Origin: Boudabousia liubingyangii
GTDB lineage: Bacteria; Actinomycetota; Actinomycetes; Actinomycetales; Actinomycetaceae
Length of the DNA: 64,000 nt
Direction: 5' to 3'
Assembly (NCBI RefSeq): GCF_001907245.1
Contig: NZ_MQSU01000001.1
Span: 394,224 to 458,223 of the forward strand
Program-made: the position numbers and the translations under genes
The notes under the pieces: generated by a model
Told to the model about the DNA's origin: nothing
Database searches by the model: none
What the model saw: the letters and a program-made list of their open reading frames with translations, nothing else
Shown here: positions 25,093 through 32,063 of the stretch, in pieces
Layout: each line of letters starts with the position of its first letter
How positions within the stretch are numbered: position 1 is the stretch's first letter

Positions 25093-26100
25093 TCAGCCTT
25101 TAAAGAGGGCAATAACTGCTGGGGCTACGCCTAGCAGCATGAAGGCTGGCAGGTAGCAAAGACCCAGCGGCAGCGTGATTTTTACGCTGAGTTTTTCGAT
25201 TAAAACTTCAGCGGCCTCTTGTCGTTGCTGTTCACTGCTGTTTTGTAGTGCTACTAGAGCTCCGTCAGCTTTCTGGCCACTAAGCCAAGATGGCTCTAAG
25301 GCCTGTTTGAGTTCCTGCAGTCTTTCCGGGGGATCTTTCCCAAAGCCAAGTCGTTTTAGTATCCGACTACCCGGCAGGCGCTCCGCTGTTTTAGCGGCCT
25401 CAGGCTCTAAGAAGTCTTTGGCGTACCGGTAGAGTTCGGGGATTTCCGTATGCTGGCCCAAGATCTTTAGGGCACTGGGGATTGGAAGCCCGGCCTGCAG
25501 GGCACTGACAGTCAACTGGCAAAGATCGCTTAGGTAGTAGGGTCCGTAATCCTTCTGTCCCAGTGCTTCCCTAGTACTGCGGATTAGCGCCCTGGTCCAA
25601 CCCCATCCCAGCAGTATGAGGGACCCACCAAGAGTTAGCAGGTAGGGGCCGATTCCTTTTATTAGTTCGGGCAGGATTTCAATCCCCACCAGATGGGCCG
25701 CCAAAATCCCTAGAAGCGGCAGGGCTGCCAGGATTTTCGCGCTCAAGGCTGGGCCCGCTAGGCGGCTGGCGGTTAAGGCTTCCAGCTGTCGGCGCTTGAC
25801 CACCTCGGCTTGAAGTTTCCGCAGGTTTGCCGCTAGTTCAAGACCCGTTCTTTCGCTAATTTCCCAGTAGACTTTCGCCGCGGCCCGCCAGTGGGAAGAC
25901 TGGTTTTCCGCGAGTAGTTTGTCCATTACCGTAGCTGGGTTCTGTCCCGCTTCCAGGGCGGCTATTGCTAACACTAGGGGCTGTTCTTCAGCGTTCTGTA
26001 CCCGCTTTGAGCGCCAGATTTTTCGCCCCGGGCGACTTATGTTGCTTTGGCCCGACGTGGTCAGGTTCAGTCGACCGCGCGTTCCCAAGATCCTTTTCAC
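25093..26100 (-). CDS. TadB-TadC fusion, Tad secretion membrane platform protein
   Basis: A 335-aa protein with two T2SSF-like halves. Residues about 40-175 (LAIAALEAGQNP to RALIRS) resemble TadB's cytoplasmic plus two-helix region, and residues about 185-333 (LSDLCQLTVSALQAG to the C-terminal hydrophobic FMLLGVAPAVIALF) resemble TadC. In mycobacteria these are separate genes (Rv3658c, Rv3657c), so a fusion or condensed ancestor is likely. The GTG start at 26100 overlaps the stop of the ATPase gene. Four hydrophobic segments: about 125-145, 150-170, 302-316 and 320-333. It should couple the ATPase to pilin export. Confidence 0.75.
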   Translation of the reverse strand: MKRILGTRGRLNLTTSGQSNISRPGRKIWRSKRVQNAEEQPLVLAIAALEAGQNPATVMDKLLAENQSSHWRAAAKVYWEISERTGLELAANLRKLQAEVVKRRQLEALTASRLAGPALSAKILAALPLLGILAAHLVGIEILPELIKGIGPYLLTLGGSLILLGWGWTRALIRSTREALGQKDYGPYYLSDLCQLTVSALQAGLPIPSALKILGQHTEIPELYRYAKDFLEPEAAKTAERLPGSRILKRLGFGKDPPERLQELKQALEPSWLSGQKADGALVALQNSSEQQRQEAAEVLIEKLSVKITLPLGLCYLPAFMLLGVAPAVIALFKG

Positions 26101-27209
26101 GATAGTTCACCCCAGTCGCGAATCTCTGCCACTCGGCGACCGCCCTCAGCGGTACGTTCCAGCTGAATGACCGTGCATTTGGCACTATCTGCCTGGGCTT
26201 TGATGCATTCAGCAGCCATTCCGGCCTGCATTCCTAAACTGACTAACCGCTGGGGTACCTCACTAGCTTGATTAGCATGCAGGGTAGTGATAGACCCTAG
26301 ATGTCCCGTATTCATGGCAGCCAGTACGTCCACTATTTCTGGGCCTCTTGATTCACCCAGAATGATCCGGTCTGGCCGCATCCGCAGGGCAGCTTTAAGT
26401 AGGTCACGAAGACTTACCTCTCCGGCACCTTGGATGTTTTTAGCCCGTTGAAAGAGTCTTACCTGGTGGGGGTGGTTCTGCAGCAGCTCAGCCTGCTCTT
26501 CAATGCAGATTAGGCGCTGTTGGGCCGGGCAGGCTGCGATCAGCGCACTTAACAGCGTGGTTTTACCACTGCCGGTACCGCCACTAATAATCAGGTTTTC
26601 ACGGCTCCGAATCAGTTCCTGCAGGCGTTGTACTTGTGCTTCCTGAAGCATGCCTTTACTTTTCAGGGTGGCCAGGCTCCAAGGGGTTTGGGCTGGTCGC
26701 CGCAGGGAGATTGTGGTCCCGGAGCTCAGGGGTGGAATGATGGCGTTAAGGCGCAGTTTTTGCCCCCGGACCTCTACTTGGGCGTCAGCAATCGGGGCCG
26801 CTAAATCTAGTCGCGTTTCTGCATGGGCGGTAAGGTAGCGGGCCAACTGGTAGCGTTCAGCCTCGCCAAAATGCCACTTTTTGGCGGCTACTAGCCGACC
26901 GGATTTCTCAACCCAAGTGCCATCTGGGTTCAGCAGGATATCGGTAACTTCCGGGTCCACGACCATGGTGCTGAGTTCCCCAATGAGCTCATTGACTGAC
27001 CGATTCGCTGAAGGTTCTGGGTGGGCAGCTGCGCCAACCACCCTGGTACCACCAATTACGCGGTCGAAGACTTTCGATCCCTCATCAGTGATACTAGCAA
27101 GACCTACGCCTGAAGCGACTGAGCCCTCAGTACTCTCTGGGGCTAATAGGTCGATTACCGGTTGCCGCTTAGCGTCCCGCGGTCGTCTGAATAGTGCCTG
27201 CCGCAGCAT
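26097..27209 (-). CDS. CpaF/TadA-type secretion ATPase
   Basis: Powers Tad pilus assembly. 370 aa with Walker [14 protein letters not shown] (about 208-220), an Asp box with ICIEEQAEL (about 234-242), a Walker B region [12 protein letters not shown] (about 282-293, reading ESRG where EVRG is common) and the His box STLHANQ variant ([15 protein letters not shown] near 311-325). The N-terminal 60 residues are low-complexity and not conserved. AAGGGAGGG ribosome site lies 3 nt before the ATG. First gene of the Tad operon. No CpaE-like partner gene, normally upstream, was found in the window. Confidence 0.9.
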   Translation of the reverse strand: MLRQALFRRPRDAKRQPVIDLLAPESTEGSVASGVGLASITDEGSKVFDRVIGGTRVVGAAAHPEPSANRSVNELIGELSTMVVDPEVTDILLNPDGTWVEKSGRLVAAKKWHFGEAERYQLARYLTAHAETRLDLAAPIADAQVEVRGQKLRLNAIIPPLSSGTTISLRRPAQTPWSLATLKSKGMLQEAQVQRLQELIRSRENLIISGGTGSGKTTLLSALIAACPAQQRLICIEEQAELLQNHPHQVRLFQRAKNIQGAGEVSLRDLLKAALRMRPDRIILGESRGPEIVDVLAAMNTGHLGSITTLHANQASEVPQRLVSLGMQAGMAAECIKAQADSAKCTVIQLERTAEGGRRVAEIRDWGELS

Positions 27210-27240
27210 CTACCCTCCCTTCAATCACTCAATCACTTCA

Positions 27241-27263
27241 GGTTCACGAATTGCTCGCGAACC
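27241..27263. promoter_or_regulatory. Inverted repeat upstream of the Tad operon
   Basis: GGTTCACGA and TCGCGAACC pair in 8 of 9 positions around ATTGC, about 32 nt upstream of the ATPase start. Possible operator for pilus genes; regulator unknown. Confidence 0.35.
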
Positions 27264-27359
27264 TAGTGATTTGTACTTAGTGATATGAAGATATCGGGCG
27301 GCCCTGCCCGCGCTCCCCTACCTAGGGTTCAACTTGTGGATTAATGCCCCTGTGGAAAC

Positions 27360-28187
27360 TTACTTAAAGCCGTCCCACGGTTTACCCCCGTAGGTTGCCT
27401 GCGCCATGATCTGCGCATGCTCCACCCCGGTCTTTACCGCCTGCGCATAGTAGCGTAGCCAGTTCAAAACCCCCTCAGGGCCGCCCCGGTGATACTCCTC
27501 CAGCGCGGTCCGATACTCCTGCGGATTAACCGCCGGCCGAGCTTGATACAGCACAATCCCGGTAGGTTCCACGCCCGCCTGATTGAGCACTAGTCTCCCT
27601 AAAGTCATGCCGTTAGCAGCACCCGCCTGCCAAGTTAGGGCAGCTTCCAAGTTGTCCTCTTGGCGGGTACTTAAGGGAGCGGCCTCGGCGGCAATTAGGG
27701 CGGCGCGAATCAAAGCCGGCCCGGAACTTTCCAGCAGGGCCAGGATGGTCCCTAAGGTCCGCTCCGACCAGCCAAAGTTGGCGAATCCCGGGAAGGTTGA
27801 CTCCCAATTTCGGGATAGTTCCGCTAATACCTGGGGGGCGGGCCTCGTTACCCGCCGAGGGGGCGTCACCCCTTTAGGTAGGTTCAGCGGCGGTAGTAGG
27901 TTGTCCAGGTGCGCATAGTTCCGCCACTGGGTAAGCGCGTAGGTTTCGGCGATCGTCTGGGCGGCGGCCGGGTTCGCTAGTTGCTTGCGTAGCACCATGG
28001 CGTCAACTACCAGGCCGGCGGTTTTCGCGGCATAGACCGCGTTTAGGATATTCGCTTCGGCGCGGATCGCGGGCCAGTTATTTCGTAGTGGTTGGCTAAA
28101 GCGCAGGGCAGAGAACAGCGCGCCGAGTTCCTGTTCAGGTAGCTCAGCGCGCTGTTGAAGGATCTCTAGACTTTTAGCTAGTTCCAA
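27360..28187 (-). CDS. Putative degenerate Fic-fold protein adjacent to the Tad locus
   Basis: I do not recognise this 275-aa soluble protein with certainty. Its C-terminal half (NGMTLGRLVLNQAGVEPTG to GVLNWLRYYAQAV) resembles the Fic-domain stretch after the HPFxxGNGR motif, where GRLxxN is followed by a YxxAL helix and WLRFFL-like segment. The catalytic HPF and Asn-Gly-Arg residues are replaced (GAANGMTLGR), so AMP-transferase activity is unlikely. It begins 9 nt after the upstream membrane-protein gene, implying an operon, and lies where a CpaE-like gene would be expected in other Tad loci. Alternatives: an unrelated helical protein. Confidence 0.35.
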   Translation of the reverse strand: MELAKSLEILQQRAELPEQELGALFSALRFSQPLRNNWPAIRAEANILNAVYAAKTAGLVVDAMVLRKQLANPAAAQTIAETYALTQWRNYAHLDNLLPPLNLPKGVTPPRRVTRPAPQVLAELSRNWESTFPGFANFGWSERTLGTILALLESSGPALIRAALIAAEAAPLSTRQEDNLEAALTWQAGAANGMTLGRLVLNQAGVEPTGIVLYQARPAVNPQEYRTALEEYHRGGPEGVLNWLRYYAQAVKTGVEHAQIMAQATYGGKPWDGFK

Positions 28188-28196
28188 CGGGTTAGC

Positions 28197-29441
28197 TCAG
28201 TTTGAGTACTTTTCGATGCTCTGACGTAGCTCTTCGCGACGGCGGCCATTCTTACGGGCACCGTGGGCACCAATCGCCAAGAAGATACCTAGGACGCCAG
28301 CGGCGGTCATCAGGCCGGTGTTCACGGACCAATCCCAGCTATCGGCCACGCGGCGGCCAACTTCACCGAAGCCAGAGACGTAGTCGCGAGCGGTGGTGTA
28401 GAAGTCCTTGACCACGTCAATGCGGACGTAGTAGGCGGCGCTGGCAACCAGCAGCAGGATCGAACCGATCCACTGTCCTAGGGTGGACCAGCGGCTAGAT
28501 AGCAGGATGAATCCGCCTAGTAGTAGACCAAGGCCTAGCTGGATTAGGCCCATGACGTGGTAGCCGGTAACGCCGTACTGTTCGGTCATGCCGTTGATAG
28601 CTAGCAGCCAAGCAACGGGGGTCAGGATTAGACCGATGAAGAAGCTCCAGGCGTGTGCGGAGGCACGGCCGGGCATTTCGCTCACGAAGGAGGCGTCGGC
28701 GAAGAGGTCACGGTCGACTTCTTTTTCGGCTTCGGCTTTAACTTCGCGGGTTTCGGCCGGTTCCTTAACGGGAGTGACAACCTGGGTGCGTTCTACGCTC
28801 TTGGGTTCATCAGCTTTGTCGGCACCGGCGACGGCGGCTACGGCTCCTCCGGCGGTGGCTAGGCCCCCAGCAGCGGCAGCAGTAGTGGCGGCAGCAGTAG
28901 AGCTGGCAGCTGAGGCAGCCGTGGTTCCGGCGTGAGCGGCATGTGCGGCACCATTGGGGATGGTCGAGGACGCGCCGCCCAGTAGGGATCGGCGGGTCAC
29001 CATGGTGGTTTCAACCTCGGGTAGTTCAGTGTTTTCACCCTGTACGTGGCCTTCAGCGGCTGCGGTGGCCGCAGCTTCCGGGGCTTCAGCAGCGGGGGCG
29101 GCGGTTTCGACAGCACCGGCAACTTCCGTTTCCTGTCCGGCGGAGGTTTCGAAGTGCTCATCGCAGTCGTCGTTTTCGACGGCTACGGGCTTTGCTTCCT
29201 CAACGGGTGCTTCCGGCTGGGGGGCCGAGTTAGCAACATTGTCGCAGCCGCAATCGCAGGCTTCCTCATTAGCGCCTTCGGGCTTAAATTCTGGTTCTGC
29301 ACCCTCGGGGCCTGAGACGTACGCTGCGTCTTCTACCTCAGGTAGCGGGGCAGAGGTGTCACCGTAGATGTTCTCAACACCTTCTTGGCTTTCGGTTACA
29401 CCCTCTGAGTTCGGGGTGTGCTCGTATTCGCGTTCAGTCAT
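28197..29441 (-). CDS. Acidic-tailed membrane protein of unknown function
   Basis: Unrecognised 414-aa protein. The first 250 residues are Glu/Ala/Pro-rich and disordered, with a Cys cluster EACDCGCDN (about 61-69), an internal TRRSLLGG, and a run rich in Ala, Gly and Thr (about 160-205). The C-terminal part has four hydrophobic segments with short loops and ends in basic residues. The ATG at 29441 is chosen because GGAAGG lies 6 nt upstream; an upstream in-frame start lacks one. The Cys cluster could bind metal (inference). Co-directional with the Fic-like and Tad genes. Confidence 0.6.
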   Translation of the reverse strand: MTEREYEHTPNSEGVTESQEGVENIYGDTSAPLPEVEDAAYVSGPEGAEPEFKPEGANEEACDCGCDNVANSAPQPEAPVEEAKPVAVENDDCDEHFETSAGQETEVAGAVETAAPAAEAPEAAATAAAEGHVQGENTELPEVETTMVTRRSLLGGASSTIPNGAAHAAHAGTTAASAASSTAAATTAAAAGGLATAGGAVAAVAGADKADEPKSVERTQVVTPVKEPAETREVKAEAEKEVDRDLFADASFVSEMPGRASAHAWSFFIGLILTPVAWLLAINGMTEQYGVTGYHVMGLIQLGLGLLLGGFILLSSRWSTLGQWIGSILLLVASAAYYVRIDVVKDFYTTARDYVSGFGEVGRRVADSWDWSVNTGLMTAAGVLGIFLAIGAHGARKNGRRREELRQSIEKYSN

Positions 29442-29596
29442 TATTGGCCTTCCGATTGATAGGGGCTTTGCTTGCAAACATAGCGGAAATAGCGCGTTTT
29501 TATAGTTCACGCGCCGATTTTTCCCAATCTGTTAGGTGTTTTTCAGGACTTTCTTCCTGTTTTTACGGTTTTTCTGCCAGTTTTTCAGTTTTTGGG

Positions 29597-30292
29597 TCAT
29601 TCGTGGACCCCAATTTGGGGACATAGACTCCACAGGGGACAGTTTCCACAATCAGGCTGGCGCGAGTGGCAGATGGCGCGCCCGTGGTCGATGATCTGGT
29701 GGCAGGCCTTGGTCCACGTTTCCTTTGGCAGTACCTGTTGAATGTCCAGTTCAGCCTTTTTGGGGTCGGTTTCTTTCGTCCAACCCCATCGTCTAGCTAA
29801 ACGGCCCACGTGGGTATCAACCGTGATGGCGGGTTGTCCAAAGCAGTTACCTAAGACCACGTTCGCGGTTTTTCGCCCCACCCCGGGCAGGGTTTCTAGC
29901 GCTTTGCTGGTTTCGGGGACGCTCCCCTGGTATTCGTGGACTAGGGCGTCACCAAGTTTTTTGAGCTGACTTGAGCGCCGGTTACCGAAGCCAAGTGGTT
30001 TGACTAGGGCTAGCAGGTCTTCGGGGTCACCGGCCGCTAGAGACTCTGGATCGGGGTATTTTTCAAAGAGGGCGGGCGTTATCTGGTTTACCCGCTGGTC
30101 GGTAGTTTGTGCAGAGAGGACCGTGGCTACTAGCAGTTGGAAGGGCCCCTCATGCTGTAAGGCGCAGCTGGCATTGGGGTAGAGGTTTTGCAGTTCGGCA
30201 AAGAGTTCTGCCTTTTTCGAGGGGGCTGGCTCGACTCCCTTTTTCACCTTAGAGGATTGGGTGGGCTCGGTTTTCTTCTGGCTGCTGGTCAT
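29597..30292 (-). CDS. nth: Endonuclease III
   Basis: Base-excision DNA glycosylase/AP lyase for oxidised pyrimidines, 231 aa. The helix-hairpin-helix is LETLPGVGRKTANVVLG with the catalytic Lys in GRKTA, and the catalytic Asp lies in TVDTHVGRL about 20 residues later. The [4Fe-4S] cluster is Cys-x6-Cys-x2-Cys-x5-Cys in AICHSRQPDCGNCPLWSLC at the end. The N-terminal 30 residues are Lys/Ser/Thr-rich. ATG at 30292 is preferred over an in-frame TTG at 30316 since TATCCT lies 6 nt before it. Located just upstream of crp but divergent, as in mycobacteria. Confidence 0.95.
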   Translation of the reverse strand: MTSSQKKTEPTQSSKVKKGVEPAPSKKAELFAELQNLYPNASCALQHEGPFQLLVATVLSAQTTDQRVNQITPALFEKYPDPESLAAGDPEDLLALVKPLGFGNRRSSQLKKLGDALVHEYQGSVPETSKALETLPGVGRKTANVVLGNCFGQPAITVDTHVGRLARRWGWTKETDPKKAELDIQQVLPKETWTKACHQIIDHGRAICHSRQPDCGNCPLWSLCPQIGVHE

Positions 30293-30293
30293 G

Positions 30294-30339
30294 TTTTTAG
30301 GATAACTGCCGGTCAATTTTTAGGATAACTGGGAGTCAA
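30294..30339. repeat. Two-copy 23-bp tandem repeat with -10 boxes in the nth/crp intergenic region
   Basis: Units 30294-30316 and 30317-30339 share TTTTTAGGATAACTG and GTCAA and differ at three bases. Each places TATCCT on the minus strand; the proximal copy is 6 nt from the nth ATG. It may be a duplicated promoter or an operator. Confidence 0.65.
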
Positions 30340-30365
30340 TATTTTTGAATGTGTTTGAAAAGTCG

Positions 30366-30396
30366 TTGACGTGCCCTAGTGGTGTTCCGATAGAAT
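30366..30396 (+). promoter_or_regulatory. Candidate crp promoter
   Basis: TTGACG (30366-30371) and TAGAAT (30391-30396) are separated by 19 nt, longer than ideal. A small palindrome GTGTTACAC (30402-30410) lies just downstream and might be an autoregulatory operator. Confidence 0.4.
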
Positions 30397-30525
30397 GAGT
30401 AGTGTTACACGCGAATGAATTACGCTGTTTGTAAAACTTTGTTACCAATTGTGCCCGGTGTTATCGCTACTAGGCACCAGATTCCTGTATCGTGGAGTTA
30501 ACCACTAATGGGAGGAAGGACTCAC

Positions 30526-31200
30526 ATGGAAAACGTTATTGCTCAGGTACCGCTATTCGCGGGACTATCTGAGGAAGATCAGTCTACCTTGCGTTCCATG
30601 ATGGGCAATATTGCACTGCGTCGCGGTGAAGTACTGTTCCACGAGGGCGACGAAGGTAAGCGCTTCTACATTTTGGTCGAGGGCAAACTAAAGCTCGGCC
30701 ACTCGTCACCTGATGGTCGCGAGAATCTACTAGCCATCATTGGCCCCGGTGAAGTTCTAGGTGAACTTTCACTATTCGATCTAGGTGCGCGCTCAACCAC
30801 CGCTACCGCGATCTCTCCGTCTAAGCTGCTCTACCTAGAGCACAATGACATGGTCAAGTTCATTGAGAGCCACCCGGGATTGGCAATGCACATGCTACGT
30901 GCCCTAGCCATCCGTCTACGTCGCACCAATGAAACTCTTGCCGACCTAGTCTTCTCTGACGTTCCCGGCCGTGTTGCTAAGGCCCTGCTAGACCTAGCTG
31001 AGCGCTTTGGTTCCCGCGTTGAAGATGGCATTCACGTGCCTCACGATCTAACCCAGGAAGAACTAGCCAAGCTAGTTGGCGCTTCCCGTGAAACCGTCAA
31101 CAAGTCCCTAGCCGAGTTCGTTTCCCGTAACTGGATTCGTCTAGAGGGACGCGCAGTAACCCTGCTGGACGTTGAACGTTTGAAGCGTCGCGCTCGCTGA
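30526..31200 (+). CDS. Crp/Fnr-family transcription regulator (GlxR/Crp type)
   Basis: Global cyclic-nucleotide-type regulator, 224 aa. The N-terminal cNMP-binding beta-barrel includes VPLFAGLSEED, GEVLFHEGDEGKRFYILVEG, and the phosphate-binding loop GELSLFDLGARSTTA with Glu and Arg in place. The C-terminal winged helix has LTQEELAKLVGASRETVNKSL as recognition helix region. Start ATG at 30526 has AGGAAGG about 6 nt upstream; an ATG at 30508 precedes that ribosome site and is unlikely. Strongest homologues are GlxR and mycobacterial Crp, and synteny with nth and whiB agrees. Whether cAMP is the ligand is not proven here. Confidence 0.93.
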   Translation: MENVIAQVPLFAGLSEEDQSTLRSMMGNIALRRGEVLFHEGDEGKRFYILVEGKLKLGHSSPDGRENLLAIIGPGEVLGELSLFDLGARSTTATAISPSKLLYLEHNDMVKFIESHPGLAMHMLRALAIRLRRTNETLADLVFSDVPGRVAKALLDLAERFGSRVEDGIHVPHDLTQEELAKLVGASRETVNKSLAEFVSRNWIRLEGRAVTLLDVERLKRRAR

Positions 31201-31263
31201 AGCTAGCCCGCTAAAAGCGCATTCGCCAGCCTTAAGCGCTGACGATCAACGTAGTTAAACGTT

Positions 31264-31301
31264 GAGGCCGCCTAGGATTTCCTAGGCGGCCTCTTTTTTT
31301 A
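31264..31301 (+). terminator. Intrinsic terminator after crp
   Basis: Perfect 13-bp stem GAGGCCGCCTAGG with its complement, loop ATTT, then a run of seven T. It lies 63 nt after the crp stop codon. Confidence 0.95.
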
Positions 31302-31307
31302 TTCGAT

Positions 31308-31469
31308 TCAGTCTTCGATTGGACGCTTGAAGTAGGCGACCGGGTTATCGGTGCCGGCGGGGCCGGGGATAATCTGGACAAGTTCCCATCCCTGTGAGCC
31401 CCACTGATCTAGGATCTGCTTGGTGGCGTGGATGAGCAGCGGTACGGTTACATATTCCCATTTAGTCAT
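31308..31469 (-). CDS. DUF4177-family small protein
   Basis: A 53-aa protein, too short for ordinary ORF calls. It reads MTKWEYVTVPLLIHATKQIL, then DQWGSQGWELVQIIPGPAG and TDNPVAYFKRPIED. The WEY...WG..GWELV pattern is characteristic of the tiny actinobacterial DUF4177 proteins located between crp and whiB (Rv3678A-like). TATCAT lies 7 nt before the ATG, so the message may be leaderless; an in-frame ATG at 31478 is less likely. Stop TGA is at 31308-31310, immediately beyond the crp terminator. Function unknown. Confidence 0.85.
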   Translation of the reverse strand: MTKWEYVTVPLLIHATKQILDQWGSQGWELVQIIPGPAGTDNPVAYFKRPIED

Positions 31470-31476
31470 GTTTGTC

Positions 31477-31482
31477 ATGATA
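31477..31482 (-). promoter_or_regulatory. -10 box for leaderless DUF4177 mRNA
   Basis: TATCAT on the minus strand ends 7 nt before the ATG at 31469. Confidence 0.4.
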
Positions 31483-31555
31483 GTGGGATTAGACCAAAAT
31501 TGTCGATTTTCCAGAAATTTAGGATTTTAGTCCCAGAAAATGTGTCAAGTGACTG

Positions 31556-31942
31556 TCAATCGATACCATTTTTGGGCTGCGAAGATGAACCCGTGTACTT
31601 CTGGTTCTGCCCCCTTCTTAGGAAGCGATAAATAGCTGGATCGCGGGGTTCACGTAGTCGACGCGCCAAAGGATCATCAGAGCGGCGCAGCCACTCTGCC
31701 CAGCGACTCTGCTCTGGCTGACTACGTAACAAGACGCGACGTTCTCTTTCGGTAAGGCCGCCCCAAACGCCATAATTCATGCCTTCTTCTAGCGCCTGTG
31801 CCAGACAATGCATGCGGACTGGGCAGTCAAAACAAATCTCGCGGATGGCTTTTTGCTCTGCATTATTTGCGAATAAGCTATCCGAATGGGTCGGAGCGCA
31901 GCGTGCGTAACGCTCCCAGCATCGTGCATTTGGTTCGTTCAT
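31556..31942 (-). CDS. WhiB-family iron-sulfur transcription factor (WhiB4-like by context)
   Basis: 128-aa regulator. Iron-sulfur cysteines: one in RYARCAPTHSD and three in CFDCPVRMHC, i.e. C-x29-C-x2-C-x5-C. The G[VI]WGG turn appears as YGVWGGLTERERR, followed by a basic, DNA-binding tail. The ATG at 31942 places RCWERYARC near residue 8. Divergent from the PBP gene with the DUF4177 gene downstream, the arrangement around mycobacterial whiB4, so WhiB4 is the likely subgroup (inference). Responds to redox or NO in that group. Confidence 0.92.
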   Translation of the reverse strand: MNEPNARCWERYARCAPTHSDSLFANNAEQKAIREICFDCPVRMHCLAQALEEGMNYGVWGGLTERERRVLLRSQPEQSRWAEWLRRSDDPLARRLREPRDPAIYRFLRRGQNQKYTGSSSQPKNGID

Positions 31943-31957
31943 AATTTCAACCGTCCT

Positions 31958-31970
31958 GATTTGACAAATC
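31958..31970. promoter_or_regulatory. Perfect 13-bp palindrome between whiB and PBP genes
   Basis: GATTTG-A-CAAATC lies 16-28 nt upstream of the whiB start and in the shared divergent promoter region. Possible operator; TTGACA overlaps it on the + strand. Confidence 0.35.
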
Positions 31971-32051
31971 AAATCGTATTGCGAACGTACACACTTTCCA
32001 GCATTTTGTCCAATTGGGAACGCCGGTAACGCTAAGTAAGCAAATCCAAAG

Positions 32052-32057
32052 TAGTCT
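32052..32057 (+). promoter_or_regulatory. -10 box for leaderless PBP mRNA
   Basis: TAGTCT ends 6 nt before the ATG at 32064. Confidence 0.35.
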
Positions 32058-32063
32058 ATATGC

